Shown: positions 17,694-26,438 of the stretch, piece after piece | How the letters are laid out: the number at the start of each line of letters is the position of its first letter | Numbering within the stretch: the first letter of the stretch is position 1 | Source: Egaibacter danicus | GTDB lineage: Bacteria; Pseudomonadota; Gammaproteobacteria; Burkholderiales; Burkholderiaceae_C | DNA: 64,000 nt | Assembly (NCBI GenBank): GCA_016707075.1 | Contig: JADJII010000004.1 | Span: forward strand, 310,001-374,000 | Reading direction: 5' to 3' | The notes under the pieces: model-generated | The model's database searches: none | Told to the model about the DNA's origin: nothing | What the model saw: only the letters and a program-made list of their open reading frames with translations | Translations under genes and position numbers: made by a program

Positions 17694-18161
17694 ATGGGAC
17701 TACTTGATTCTGTTCTGGGCGCCGTGATGGGCGGGCAGCAACCCCAGTCTTCTGCAACCGCACAGGGCGGTTTGGGCAGCATCATCAGCATGGTGGCCAA
17801 CAACCCGCAATTGCTGCAGGCCATCACGGGCATGCTGAGCAATGAGGGGGGCCAGGGCGGTCTGGGTGGCTTGATGGCCAAGTTCCAGCAGGCTGGCATG
17901 GGCGACGTGATTGGCTCCTGGGTTGGCACTGGTGAAAACCAGCCCGTCTCCGGCGACCAGCTGACGGAAGTGCTGGGCGCTGACGCCATCTCGGGCATGG
18001 CCCAAAAGATGGGCGTCAACTCCGGCGATCTGGCCGGCCAGTTGTCGCAGATGCTGCCGGGCCTGATTGACCAGCTGACGCCGCAGGGCCAGGCACCAGC
18101 TGGTGGCTTGGGCAATGCGGGTGATCTGATGGGCATGCTGGGCGGGTTGCTCAAAAGATAA
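17694..18161 (+). CDS. YidB-family (DUF937) protein
   Basis: Protein of 155 residues starting MGLLDSVLGAVMGG, rich in glycine, methionine and leucine, with SNEGGQGGLGGLMAKFQQAG and VLGADAISGMAQKMGV. This is the YidB/DUF937 family. It has no signal peptide or membrane segment, and its function is unknown. The start has a very strong ribosome site (GGAAGGAG). It is divergent from the ATP-grasp fusion and convergent with the decarboxylase. Confidence 0.88.
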   Translation: MGLLDSVLGAVMGGQQPQSSATAQGGLGSIISMVANNPQLLQAITGMLSNEGGQGGLGGLMAKFQQAGMGDVIGSWVGTGENQPVSGDQLTEVLGADAISGMAQKMGVNSGDLAGQLSQMLPGLIDQLTPQGQAPAGGLGNAGDLMGMLGGLLKR

Positions 18162-18182
18162 CCAAGCCCCGGGCGTTGCGCT

Positions 18183-20144
18183 TCAAATCCGAAGGGCAAG
18201 CTTCCTGGCCTCTGCCGGCGTGAGAACCCGCATACACGGCAGGTCGGCATCAAAGACCATGCCGTGCATTTCCGTGCGCCGATGGGCGCGCGTCATGTCC
18301 AGCAGGAACTGCAACACCTCGATCGTGACGAGCTGCCCCGGCACCAGTGCCGGAATGCCCGGCGGGTACGGCACGATCTGGTCGGCCGACACCCGCCCAA
18401 CCAGCGCAGCATTCGGCCGGTCATCCTCATCCAGCAAGGGCAGCAACTCACCCTGCGCGTAGTACGCGTCGCGCGGCAACACGGTGAGCTGGGTGAAACC
18501 CGCCAGCGCGGGCATGCGACGGCTGTGTTTGGGCGGGCTGTGGTGCACCGTGGCCATACGCTGCAGGGCATCCAGCAGGCGCACCATCTTGCTGCGCGTG
18601 GTGCCGATGGTGACCAGAAAGGTGACCGTGTTGAACGTGGATTTTTCCACCTGAATGTTGTAGTGCTCAAAGAGCTCTTTCTGGAAATCCTGCGCACTCA
18701 GGCCACTGCGGGAAATATCAACCGTGATTTTGGTGGGGTCCAGTCGCACGCGGTCACGCCGCACGGCAGCCGGCAGCAGGTCCTTGAGTTCCAGCACCCG
18801 AAACACGCCTGTGGCATTGATGCCGGTGCGCAGCGCAGTGCACATTTCCAGGCTGCGTGACAGCAGCTTGTAGCCCTCCATGCAGGCCTGCCGCCGCGCC
18901 ACGTCCAGACTGGCGATCATGCTGTATTGCGGGCTGGTGGACGCATGCATGTTGAAGTTTTCGCGGAAGGCATGCTCGTCGAAGTCCGGGTCGTTCACGT
19001 GAATCATGGAGGCCTGTGAAAACGCCGACAGCACTTTGTGGGTGCTTTGCGTGGCGTAGTCAGCGCCACACTCCAGCGCCGTGGGCCTGAAGGCCGGATG
19101 AAACCGGGCATGTCCGAACCAGGCCTCGTCGATGATGACCTTGATGCCGTGCGCATGGGCACGCTCGATGATGGGAGCCAGGTCATAACAAAAACCGTCA
19201 TAGGTACATGACGTCAGCACCATGGCCTTGGCGTCCGGATGGTCTTCGATAGCCCTGTAAAGCGTGGCTTTGGGTACTGGCCCGAACACGCCATAGGTGG
19301 GGTTGATCGAGCTGTCCAGATAGACCGGCAATGCGCCCGATATCACCACGCCATGATGAACTGACTTGTGGCAATTGCGGTCCAGCAGCAATTTGTCGCC
19401 GGGGATCAGCAGACTCTGAAAAATGACCTTGTTGGCGGTGGAGGTGCCGTTGGTGGCAAAGAAGGTGCGCCGGGCGCCAAATGCCTGTGCCGCGAGAGCC
19501 TGCGATTCCATCAGCACGGCTTTGGGGTCCAGCAGGGAGTCCAGTTGGTCTACCGACACTGACAAATCTGCCCGGAAGGCATGTTCCCCCATGAAGTCAT
19601 GAAAGTCCCCGGCCCAGGGGCTGCCGCGCAGGGAATCGCCACCCGAATGGCCGGGCGTGTGCCAGGCGTCGATGGCCATGGCCACGTAGGCCTTGAGTGC
19701 GTCATAAAACGGCGTGCGCGAACGCTGGGTCAGCTGCGCATGCAGGATGCGAAACCAGCCGCGGTAATCGCTTTCCTGCCAGTGAAAGTGGCCGGTGATG
19801 GGCTCTTTCAGCCATTGGGCCAGTTGCGCTTCATCGCGACTGGCACGCACCATCAGGTACACGTCGAGTTCCGGACGCTGGCCATGCACGGCGCGCACCA
19901 GCGCACGTGCGTCCAGCGCCTTGTCCCCAGCTCCGTTCCCCAGCGCCTCGTCTATCAGCAGAGCCTGGATGTCCCCGTCAGAGACCACCAGGTCCAGTGC
20001 CACTTGTGCGCTGCCAACTGGCAGGAAGACGATGCCCAGCGGGTTGTCCAGCGCCTTCGATGCCGCCAGCAGGCCGCTGCAAGTAGGCTTGAGCCAACGC
20101 TTGTCGTCGGTAACGACCAACAGGCGCGACAGGGGCTTGGGCAT
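18183..20144 (-). CDS. Orn/Lys/Arg decarboxylase-type PLP enzyme
   Basis: Fold-type I PLP decarboxylase of 653 residues, removing the carboxyl group of a basic amino acid to give a polyamine precursor. There is an N-terminal response-regulator-like wing (to about residue 130). The PLP domain includes FFATNGTSTANKVIFQSLL, LLDRNCHKSVHHGVV, IIDEAWFGHARFHP and the lysine in THKVLSAFSQASMIH. The C-terminal domain contains PYPPGIPALVPGQ. I chose ATG 20144 for its AGAGGA ribosome site; 20177 is also open. Lysine, arginine or ornithine specificity is not resolved. The divergent Lrp gene is the likely regulator. Confidence 0.88.
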   Translation of the reverse strand: MPKPLSRLLVVTDDKRWLKPTCSGLLAASKALDNPLGIVFLPVGSAQVALDLVVSDGDIQALLIDEALGNGAGDKALDARALVRAVHGQRPELDVYLMVRASRDEAQLAQWLKEPITGHFHWQESDYRGWFRILHAQLTQRSRTPFYDALKAYVAMAIDAWHTPGHSGGDSLRGSPWAGDFHDFMGEHAFRADLSVSVDQLDSLLDPKAVLMESQALAAQAFGARRTFFATNGTSTANKVIFQSLLIPGDKLLLDRNCHKSVHHGVVISGALPVYLDSSINPTYGVFGPVPKATLYRAIEDHPDAKAMVLTSCTYDGFCYDLAPIIERAHAHGIKVIIDEAWFGHARFHPAFRPTALECGADYATQSTHKVLSAFSQASMIHVNDPDFDEHAFRENFNMHASTSPQYSMIASLDVARRQACMEGYKLLSRSLEMCTALRTGINATGVFRVLELKDLLPAAVRRDRVRLDPTKITVDISRSGLSAQDFQKELFEHYNIQVEKSTFNTVTFLVTIGTTRSKMVRLLDALQRMATVHHSPPKHSRRMPALAGFTQLTVLPRDAYYAQGELLPLLDEDDRPNAALVGRVSADQIVPYPPGIPALVPGQLVTIEVLQFLLDMTRAHRRTEMHGMVFDADLPCMRVLTPAEARKLALRI

Positions 20145-20265
20145 GGATGTCCTCTTTGATGCAATATCTTTGGTCAAGTGTGAACGGACAGGACGCCGAT
20201 GAAAACAGACAATATGATGCTTATCACCCTAAAATTTCAGACAAAATGCGCACCAAAAATACATA

Positions 20266-20754
20266 ATGATCAACATGCCAGCCTCTGGACCTGCCAACAC
20301 CCCTGCTGCCGCAACACCTCGCCTGGACGAACTCGACCTGCAGGTGCTGGAAATGCTGCGCGTCAACGCACGCCTGCCGGTCGTCAAAATGGCGCAGGCT
20401 TTGGGCGTGACCCGCAGCACGGTGCAGGCGCGTATTCAGGCCATGGAGGCGGGTGGTGTCATCACCGGGTACACCGTAGGCGTTTCCCGGCGGCGCCCCG
20501 GCCCGGGTATCCGTGCGATGGTGATGGTGTCAGTCACATCCCGCACCGAGCCTGACGTCGTCAAGGCGCTGTCCAAACGGCACGAGATCATCAAACTCTG
20601 GGCAACGAGCGGCCGGTATGACCTGTGCGCACTGGTGGTGACTGACCACACCGAGGAACTGGACGCCCTGATTGATCGCATCCGCTCGGTCAAAGGGGTT
20701 GAAGACACCTTTTCAACCATTCTGTTGTCTACCAAGCTGGACCGTCCGGAGTAG
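20266..20754 (+). CDS. Lrp/AsnC-family transcriptional regulator
   Basis: DNA-binding protein of 162 residues. The helix-turn-helix spans about residues 20-70 (ELDLQVLEMLRVNARLPVVK, LGVTRSTVQARIQAME), followed by a C-terminal ligand-binding/RAM domain (GPGIRAMVMVSVTSRTEPDV, TSGRYDLCALVVTDHTEELD, SVKGVEDTFSTILLSTKL). It is divergent from the amino-acid decarboxylase across a short AT-rich region, the usual layout for local control by amino acid. In-frame ATGs at 20266 and 20275 are both possible. Confidence 0.9.
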   Translation: MINMPASGPANTPAAATPRLDELDLQVLEMLRVNARLPVVKMAQALGVTRSTVQARIQAMEAGGVITGYTVGVSRRRPGPGIRAMVMVSVTSRTEPDVVKALSKRHEIIKLWATSGRYDLCALVVTDHTEELDALIDRIRSVKGVEDTFSTILLSTKLDRPE

Positions 20755-20839
20755 TTGGCTCTGGCTTCCCCTGCGCGGACGCCCGCCGCGTTGGGGGATG
20801 ACTGGAAAGGGCGGAATCAACAACCTGTCTGTTGAATAT

Positions 20840-20897
20840 GCTATATAAATAATAGCTTGTCACGCATATTTGACTAGGGCTAGAGGCTGTTTTGGCC
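20840..20897 (+). repeat. Dispersed 48-bp-family repeat in the lrp-lysR gap
   Basis: GCTATATAAATAATAGCTTG, TCACGCATATTTGACTAGGG, CTAGAGGC, with a further TGTTTTGGCC. It is well conserved. The 328-base gap 20755-21082 holds this copy and otherwise nothing recognisable; no gene or clear terminator is seen. Confidence 0.8.
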
Positions 20898-21082
20898 AGT
20901 AAATTCGGCGAATCTGGATGGTTGAACGCAGAAAAGCCCTTTTACCCGGCGCGCAAATTTGGTGGCTGAACTTCAGGTTGCAAAACACTGACTGCGGACT
21001 TTCACAAGACTTTTTTTATTTGCCTGCTTCGTGCCCAAAGCTGAATTTGCAGTTACCAGCTGCTGTGCCTGAAATCAGGCGT

Positions 21083-21979
21083 TTAGGACAAAGGCTCGGA
21101 ACCAGCCACTTGCAGTAACCAATTCTTTAAGGCCAATGCGGCGGGCCGCAGGGGCGTTCCTTTGTGGTGTACCACGTAGTATCCCTTTGTCACAGGCAGA
21201 CGGCACTCAAACGGCTCACACAAAGCACCATCGCGCATCTCGGCTTCCGTCAGGATCGCACTGCTCAGTACCGCACCTTGGCCGTAGCGTGCAGCTTCTA
21301 TTGCAAGCAGGGACTGGTCAAAATGCAAGTGTGGAATTGCTTCGATTTGTGCATCCGAGAGCGTGCTGAATCGCTGGAGCCATGATTTCCAATGGGGTTG
21401 CAGCGTAGTGTGCAGCAGGGTTGCGCGCACCAGATCGCTGGGTACCTGCAGCCGCAGTTCCTTGACATAGTCTGGCGCGCAATAGAGCCGGACTTCGTCA
21501 GCGTAAAGCAGGGTGGACTCCAGTGAAGCATCTGCGCCGTCGAAATAGCGAATTGCGAGGTCAACTCGGTCGCGTTCGAAATCGCTTATTGCCGTCGTGG
21601 CCCCCAGGTGCAGGGAAATATCGGGCCACTGGGCAAGAAAGCCCGCCATTCGAGGCGCGAACCATTTGGCAGCGAGCGTCGGTGGCATGGATAACCAGAC
21701 CTCATTAACCTGGCGCAGGCGAATCTGTTCGCTCGCATGTTGCAGGCGAGCGAGTGCGGGCTGTACATTGGACCAATAATGCTGGGCCTCCGCCGTAGGG
21801 TGGATCTGCCTCACCATGCGCGCGAAAAGCGCGACGCCCAGCCATGCTTCGAGCTTCTGGATTTGCTGCCCGACTGCCCCAGGGGTGACATGGAGTTCTT
21901 CTGCCGCCATAGTGAAGCTGTTGTGCCGCATAGCCGCATCAAAAACCAGAAGCGCTTTAACGGGTAATGTGGTTTTCAT
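21083..21979 (-). CDS. LysR-family transcriptional regulator (GcvA-like)
   Basis: Regulator of 298 residues. The winged helix-turn-helix is at residues about 5-65 (LLVFDAAMRHNSFTMAAEEL, VTPGAVGQQIQKLEAWLG), followed by a periplasmic-binding-like effector domain (LSMPPTLAAKWFAPRMAGFL, DFERDRVDLAIRYFDG, AAARYGQGAVLSSAILTEAE), typical of the GcvA-like branch. It is divergent from an MFS transporter 132 bases away, which is its probable target. The intervening DNA has an inverted repeat GTAGG-N9-CCTAC at 22035-22053. Confidence 0.9.
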   Translation of the reverse strand: MKTTLPVKALLVFDAAMRHNSFTMAAEELHVTPGAVGQQIQKLEAWLGVALFARMVRQIHPTAEAQHYWSNVQPALARLQHASEQIRLRQVNEVWLSMPPTLAAKWFAPRMAGFLAQWPDISLHLGATTAISDFERDRVDLAIRYFDGADASLESTLLYADEVRLYCAPDYVKELRLQVPSDLVRATLLHTTLQPHWKSWLQRFSTLSDAQIEAIPHLHFDQSLLAIEAARYGQGAVLSSAILTEAEMRDGALCEPFECRLPVTKGYYVVHHKGTPLRPAALALKNWLLQVAGSEPLS

Positions 21980-22034
21980 GACTAAGTTTTTCTATTGCAT
22001 GGGAAAAGTTTAATCGTTTGTCAGATAGCGTGAC

Positions 22035-22053
22035 GTAGGGAAAAATTACCTAC
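22035..22053. promoter_or_regulatory. Candidate LysR operator upstream of the MFS gene
   Basis: GTAGG, nine AT-rich bases, CCTAC: a short dyad in the LysR-MFS divergent region, about 60 bases before the MFS start. Position and symmetry fit a regulator site, but the spacing is longer than the usual T-N11-A box. Confidence 0.3.
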
Positions 22054-22111
22054 ATGGATGGAGCGTCGCTTGGCTGCGTATCCCCTCTACACATTCACCC
22101 GAAAGACACGC

Positions 22112-23323
22112 ATGTTTCATTCACTCAAGCATCCTGGCGCCTGGGTTGTCACACTGACCGCGGCGGGCATCCTCATGATTACCATGGGCATGCGCCAGTC
22201 GATTGGCTTGTACGTTAGCCCGATCAACACCTCCACTGGCCTTGGCATCGTCGCGCTAAGCCTGGCCCTGGCCATCGGCCAGTTTGTTTGGGGCGCCATC
22301 CAACCTATTGCCGGGGCATTGGCAGACCGGCATGGACCGCGCGGTGTGTTGCTGGGGGGCGTGTTGCTGATGGCGTTGGCTTCGGCCATCACACCACTCA
22401 TGACCAGTGGCATGGGCCTGGCCATCACGTTGGGGGTTATGTCGGCGGCGGGTGCCGGTGCTGCAAGTTTTTCGGTGTTGATCGGAGCGGCAGCGCAGCG
22501 CATGCCAGCCGAAGCTCGGGGTACAGCTTCGGGAGTGATCAATGCAGGGGGATCATTCGGCCAGTTCGTGTTTGCACCCGTCGTCCAGAAGCTAATCCAG
22601 AACGTGGGCTGGATGGGTTCGATGTGGGCCACGGCTGTGCTTACGCTGGCTGCCCTGCCACTGGTAGGCAGGCTGACGGCCAAGACCCATGCGGCACAGG
22701 TGCATCCTGAGCCGGACACGGGTCTGCGGCAAGCAATTAAGACCGCTTTTGCCGACCGCAGTTATTGGCTATTGCATGCGGGTTTTTTTACGTGCGGCTT
22801 TCATATCGCCTTCCTGGTGACACATTTGCCTGGCGAGGTTGACCTGTGCGGTTTGCCGCCTACTGTGGCCAGCTGGTCGCTGGCTATTATCGGTTTAGCC
22901 AACATCTTTGGAAGTCTGTATGCCGGTTCGGCGGTGACCAAATACCGAAGCAAGCACGTGTTGGCCTGGATGTACGGTTCGCGCGCGATGTTGGTTATTG
23001 CTTATCTGCTGCTTCCCAAGAATGAGTGGACCTTCTACGCATTTGCCGCCGGACTTGGTTTCACTTGGCTGGCCACGGTGCCGCCCACGGCCACCTTGGT
23101 CAGCAAACTGTTCGGCGCACGCTATCTCGCCACACTGTTTGGCATGACGCTGCTTTCACACCAGATCGGTGGCTTCATGGGCGCTTGGCTGGGTGGTCTG
23201 GCGATCACCCATTTCGGCGACTACAACTGGATGTGGTACGCAGACATCATGCTCGCCGCCGGAGCGGCGCTGGTCAACCTGCCGATACGTGAGGCTCCAG
23301 TGGTGGGCACGCGCATGGCTTGA
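22112..23323 (+). CDS. MFS transporter
   Basis: Inner-membrane transporter of 403 residues with 12 predicted helices. It contains the MFS loop 2-3 motif (GALADRHGPRGVLLGG), the segment GTASGVINAGGSFGQFVFAP and a second-half repeat (LFGARYLATLFGMTLLSHQIGGFMGA seen as a unit). It resembles the YbfB/monocarboxylate-porter-like group of 12-helix carriers; the substrate cannot be read. I chose ATG 22112 (MFHSLKHPGAWVV), where membrane helix 1 begins. It is probably controlled by the divergent LysR protein. Confidence 0.85.
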   Translation: MFHSLKHPGAWVVTLTAAGILMITMGMRQSIGLYVSPINTSTGLGIVALSLALAIGQFVWGAIQPIAGALADRHGPRGVLLGGVLLMALASAITPLMTSGMGLAITLGVMSAAGAGAASFSVLIGAAAQRMPAEARGTASGVINAGGSFGQFVFAPVVQKLIQNVGWMGSMWATAVLTLAALPLVGRLTAKTHAAQVHPEPDTGLRQAIKTAFADRSYWLLHAGFFTCGFHIAFLVTHLPGEVDLCGLPPTVASWSLAIIGLANIFGSLYAGSAVTKYRSKHVLAWMYGSRAMLVIAYLLLPKNEWTFYAFAAGLGFTWLATVPPTATLVSKLFGARYLATLFGMTLLSHQIGGFMGAWLGGLAITHFGDYNWMWYADIMLAAGAALVNLPIREAPVVGTRMA

Positions 23324-23403
23324 GCAGAAATCTGAACGCTACCGATGGAAGTAGGGGCTGTTGTTCCGACTGCTTTGGCCTATTTGTACGAACTATACGT
23401 ATC

Positions 23404-23937
23404 TCAAATGCCGGCGTGATCAAAGATCATGCAAGTGGTCGTGGCGTGGGCATAGAGTTTCCCATCCGGACCCACAATGCGCCCCTCAGCCGTGGCGACT
23501 TGGCGCCCACCATGAATCACCTTGCCCTCAGCACGAACCAGTGGCACTGAATCCGTGAGCGGACGCAGCATGTTGACCTTCAATTCGAGCGTTGTGTAAC
23601 CCCTTCCCGCTGGTAAGGTCGTATGCACGGCGCAACCCACCGCTGAGTCCAGTAAGGTACAAAACCAGCCTCCGTGCACCGTTCCCAAAGGGTTGTAGTG
23701 CCGAAGTTGGGGTTTGCCTTGAAAGATGGCAACACCTGGTTCCATGTGAACCGGGATGAAATCCAGCGAATCGCCTATGGGCGCGGGCGGCAGCGCTCCT
23801 GCGAATATTGCCTCAAACACCTCCATTCCCGTCATTCCAAAGACCTGTCTCCGTGGCGCAACGCCAGGTGCGAGCAAGCGTGCACGCACAGTGAGCTCTT
23901 TTTCCTTCCAGCTGGTAAGTGTCTGATCTGCCGTCAT
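23404..23937 (-). CDS. PaaI-type hotdog thioesterase
   Basis: Acyl-CoA thioesterase-like protein of 177 residues with the hotdog motif HYNPLGTVHGGWFCTLLDSA (HGG at about residues 89-91) and YTTLELKVNMLRPL, VIHGGRQVATAEGRIVG. It probably hydrolyses an aromatic or short-chain acyl-CoA. ATG 23937 has an AGGAC ribosome site; the codon before it is TTG. It is divergent from a MarR regulator that probably controls it, and convergent with the MFS gene. Confidence 0.88.
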   Translation of the reverse strand: MTADQTLTSWKEKELTVRARLLAPGVAPRRQVFGMTGMEVFEAIFAGALPPAPIGDSLDFIPVHMEPGVAIFQGKPQLRHYNPLGTVHGGWFCTLLDSAVGCAVHTTLPAGRGYTTLELKVNMLRPLTDSVPLVRAEGKVIHGGRQVATAEGRIVGPDGKLYAHATTTCMIFDHAGI

Positions 23938-23954
23938 CAAAGCGTCCTATTTAG

Positions 23955-23982
23955 TTGTATCTACAAAGGTTGCAGGTACAAT
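23955..23982. promoter_or_regulatory. Overlapping divergent promoters with two MarR-type dyads
   Basis: Two dyads, TTGTATCTACAA (23955-23966) and TTGCAGGTACAA (23970-23981), are spaced 15 bases apart. On the plus strand TTGTAT (23955) and TACAAT (23977) form -35/-10 boxes 16 bases apart. On the minus strand TTGTAC and TACAAC form a mirror-image pair, also 16 bases apart. The dyads therefore cover both promoters, as expected for mutual repression of the thioesterase and marR by MarR. Confidence 0.65.
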
Positions 23983-23989
23983 ATATATC

Positions 23990-24445
23990 ATGAAAAACGC
24001 TTCCAAGCCACAGGGCTGCACCAACCTGAAGTTGCGCCAACTGGGACGCATGGTGACGCGGCACTACGACCACTACATGTCCGAAGTCGGCTTGAAGAAC
24101 ACGCAGTACGCGTTGCTTTCACATGTCGTCAAACTCGGGCCGATTCGCCCAGGCGACCTCGCCAAGCGCATGCAAATGGACGCTTCAACATTGACCCGCA
24201 ATCTCCAGCCAATGGCGGCTCAGGGATGGCTGAGAGTCGGTGCCGGTGAGAACGCTCGAAGTCGTCTGGTCGAAGCAACCGCTGCGGGTCATGCCATACG
24301 TGCCGAGGGGCAGCGCGCGTGGAAAGCAGCCCAACTAGCTCTTAACGAACGACTAGGCATGGAGTGCGTCTTGGCGTTGCACGACTTGCTCGATACCTGT
24401 ATCGCGTCCCTTGATGAGGAGACCAGCGATGCAACAACTCACTGA
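23990..24445 (+). CDS. MarR-family transcriptional regulator
   Basis: Winged helix-turn-helix repressor of 151 residues: LRQLGRMVTRHYDHYM dimer helix, QYALLSHVVKLGPIRPGDLA, MDASTLTRNLQPMAAQGWL recognition helix, and wing GENARSRLVEATAAG. There is no Shine-Dalgarno sequence before the ATG, and the predicted start of transcription falls within one or two bases of it, so the mRNA may be leaderless. It overlaps the Bcr/CflA gene by 17 bases, implying co-transcription with the pump. Confidence 0.9.
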   Translation: MKNASKPQGCTNLKLRQLGRMVTRHYDHYMSEVGLKNTQYALLSHVVKLGPIRPGDLAKRMQMDASTLTRNLQPMAAQGWLRVGAGENARSRLVEATAAGHAIRAEGQRAWKAAQLALNERLGMECVLALHDLLDTCIASLDEETSDATTH

Positions 24446-25709
24446 GCCCCCAAACCTGCTGACCGGTCATCTGCTGCTATTGCTGGCAGGTCTTGCCGCG
24501 CTGGGATCTCTGGCCACAAACATCATCCTTCCTGCCTTTCCAACTATGGCAGGAGATCTGGGTACTTCGGTGAAGGACCTGAGTGCAACACTTGCCAGTT
24601 TCTTTGTCGCCTTTGCCGTAGGGCAGCTTTTCGTGGGACCTTTGTCTGACCGCTTTGGGCGCAAATGGTTGGTGATGAGCGGGCTGATGGTCTTTGTCGC
24701 AGGCAGCGTCTTGTGCGCATTGGCAGACAACTTGTCGCAACTCATCGTCGGCCGCATCGTGCAAGCACTTGGGGTGTGCGCCACCTCTGTGTTGTCGCGC
24801 GCGATTGCGCGTGACCTGTTCGAGGGTGAAACGCTGGCCCGTGCGTTGTCGTTGATCATGGTGGCCATGGCCGCAGCGCCCGGGTTTTCTCCATTGCTGG
24901 GTGGCGCACTGAACAGCGTGCTGGGCTGGCGATCCACGTTTGGTGTGGTCGCGATACTGGCGGTACTGCTGGGGATTCGCTATTGGAGCCAGCTGGGAGA
25001 AACGCATAGTGCCGATAAGCGCGCACCGATCTCCATAACCGCCATCTTGAAGACCTATGGCCTATTGCTGGGGGATCGCCGCTTCATTGCACCGGCGTTG
25101 TCGGTCAGCCTGGTCATCGGCTCGCTGTACATGTTCTTTGCCATGGCACCGGCCATTCTGATGACCGGCTTTGGCTTTGCGCCGCTGGGGCTTTCACTGT
25201 TCTTCGCCTCCACCGTCTTTGTGGTGTTCGGCGCAGGAATTTTGGCACCTAAACTGGCACACAGATGGGGTCAGATTCGGGCAGCGCGCGCGGGCATCCT
25301 GATTGCGCTGGCCGGGAGCATCGCCTTGCTGCTCGGCTGGGAAGACGTCTACTACTTCTCGTTTGCGATCACGGTGTTTCTGCTGGGCATGGGGCTGATT
25401 AACCCGCTGGGCACCGCCATCACATTGCAACCTTTCGGGCAAAAGGCGGGAGCGGCATCCGCACTGCTTGGTTTCCTGCAAATGGGCTGCGCAGCCATCG
25501 CCATTGGTATTGCAGCCTCCCTGTCGGTGCCGGTGTATACGGCGTTCTGCATCGTACTGGCTGCAAATCTGGGCTTATCGCTTCTGGCGTTTTGGGGTGC
25601 AATCGCTCATCGACCCAACAGTGGCAGCTGGGAACTCGCAGATGTGTCCGGCTTCAGGCCGCCCACATGCATTTCTCGTCAAAGCATAAATCGCCAGTTG
25701 CACGATTGA
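24429..25709 (+). CDS. Bcr/CflA-family multidrug efflux MFS transporter
   Basis: Inner-membrane drug/proton antiporter of 426 residues with 12 helices: LATNIILPAFPTMAGDLG, VGPLSDRFGRKWLVMSG (motif A), LGVCATSVLSRAIARDLFEG (motif C region). ATG 24429 is chosen because GAGGAG precedes it by six bases. It overlaps marR, so expression should follow release of MarR. The C-terminus after about residue 395 (RPNSGSWELADVSGFRPP) extends a little beyond the usual end of helix 12. Confidence 0.88.
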   Translation: MQQLTEPPNLLTGHLLLLLAGLAALGSLATNIILPAFPTMAGDLGTSVKDLSATLASFFVAFAVGQLFVGPLSDRFGRKWLVMSGLMVFVAGSVLCALADNLSQLIVGRIVQALGVCATSVLSRAIARDLFEGETLARALSLIMVAMAAAPGFSPLLGGALNSVLGWRSTFGVVAILAVLLGIRYWSQLGETHSADKRAPISITAILKTYGLLLGDRRFIAPALSVSLVIGSLYMFFAMAPAILMTGFGFAPLGLSLFFASTVFVVFGAGILAPKLAHRWGQIRAARAGILIALAGSIALLLGWEDVYYFSFAITVFLLGMGLINPLGTAITLQPFGQKAGAASALLGFLQMGCAAIAIGIAASLSVPVYTAFCIVLAANLGLSLLAFWGAIAHRPNSGSWELADVSGFRPPTCISRQSINRQLHD

Positions 25710-25735
25710 ATAAACTTTGATATGATAAGCATCAT
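25698..25735 (+). promoter_or_regulatory. TetR promoter with overlapping operator, copy 1
   Basis: TTGCAC (25698) and TATGAT (25721) form -35/-10 boxes with 17-base spacing. The operator ATGATAAGCATCAT (25722-25735), an inverted repeat ATGAT/ATCAT, overlaps the -10 box and is followed by GCGAAA. The same pattern recurs before the MDR (26359) and SDR (27482) genes. Transcription should begin at about 25733, next to the ATG at 25734. Confidence 0.65.
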
Positions 25736-26339
25736 GCGAAAGAATGACACCCAATCCCGAAGCTCCACCAAAGAAGCCTCCCACGAGCGCATCGTCGGTG
25801 CTGCTGCGCGTGCGATACGCCGCAGTGGTTACAACGGTACCGGCGTCGCCGACATCATGAAAGAAGCGGGTCTGACACATGGGGCCTTTTACGCCCATTT
25901 CGCATCCCGTGAAGCTATGCTGGCCGAAGCGGCAGACCGTGCGGGTGCCGAATCCAATGCCGCTGCGGCGAGTGTCATCGCGGCAGTGCCACCCGAGCAG
26001 GCGCTACAGGCGCTCATGCAGGCCTATCTCTCCAAGCAACATCTGGAGAGTATTGAGACCGGTTGCCCGATTTCAGCGCTGGGCTCTGAAATGCCCCGCC
26101 AATCGCCTGAGGTGCGCCTTGCCGCCACGCGCCGCATCAAAGAGATGATTGATCTGGTCGCCCGCCAGTTGCCTGACTGGGGACAACCCGCCGCACACGA
26201 GCGTGCGCTGGTGACCGTGGCCACGATGGTGGGCACCTTGATGCTGGCCCGTGCTGTTAATGACCCAGCCTTGTCTGACGCGCTATGCAATGCAACATTG
26301 AAGAGCCTGGCGCTGCCCGCCATCACATCTGCCGACTGA
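25734..26339 (+). CDS. TetR-family transcriptional repressor
   Basis: Repressor of 201 residues. The N-terminal helix-turn-helix reads ERIVGAAARAIRRSGYNG, VADIMKEAGLTHGAFYAHFA, SREAMLAEAADRA; the all-helical C-terminal domain carries ETGCPISALGSEM, seen in the AcrR/YxaF/LmrA-like branch. Starts at 25722 and 25734 are possible. I prefer 25734 because the upstream ATG lies inside the operator and -10 box. It is the probable regulator of the following oxidoreductase genes, which carry the same dyad. Confidence 0.9.
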   Translation: MRKNDTQSRSSTKEASHERIVGAAARAIRRSGYNGTGVADIMKEAGLTHGAFYAHFASREAMLAEAADRAGAESNAAAASVIAAVPPEQALQALMQAYLSKQHLESIETGCPISALGSEMPRQSPEVRLAATRRIKEMIDLVARQLPDWGQPAAHERALVTVATMVGTLMLARAVNDPALSDALCNATLKSLALPAITSAD

Positions 26340-26358
26340 CCTTTTTTTGCCCATTAAT

Positions 26359-26372
26359 ATGACGACCATCAT
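26359..26372. promoter_or_regulatory. TetR-type operator, copy 2, upstream of the MDR oxidoreductase gene
   Basis: ATGACGACCATCAT followed by GTGAAA; it matches copy 1 in the right half (CATCAT) and in the following GNGAAA. It lies 66 bases before the MDR start. Confidence 0.6.
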
Positions 26373-26438
26373 GTGAAAGTCTCTGATAGCACTAGCCCTT
26401 GGGTTGCGCCCCAACCACTTTTAAAAATAGGAAAAACC

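Noticed and set aside
15899..17707. A 602-codon open frame on the plus strand, antisense to the ATP-grasp/alpha-E fusion
   Set aside because: The opposite strand encodes recognisable conserved domains throughout; this frame is a compositional shadow.
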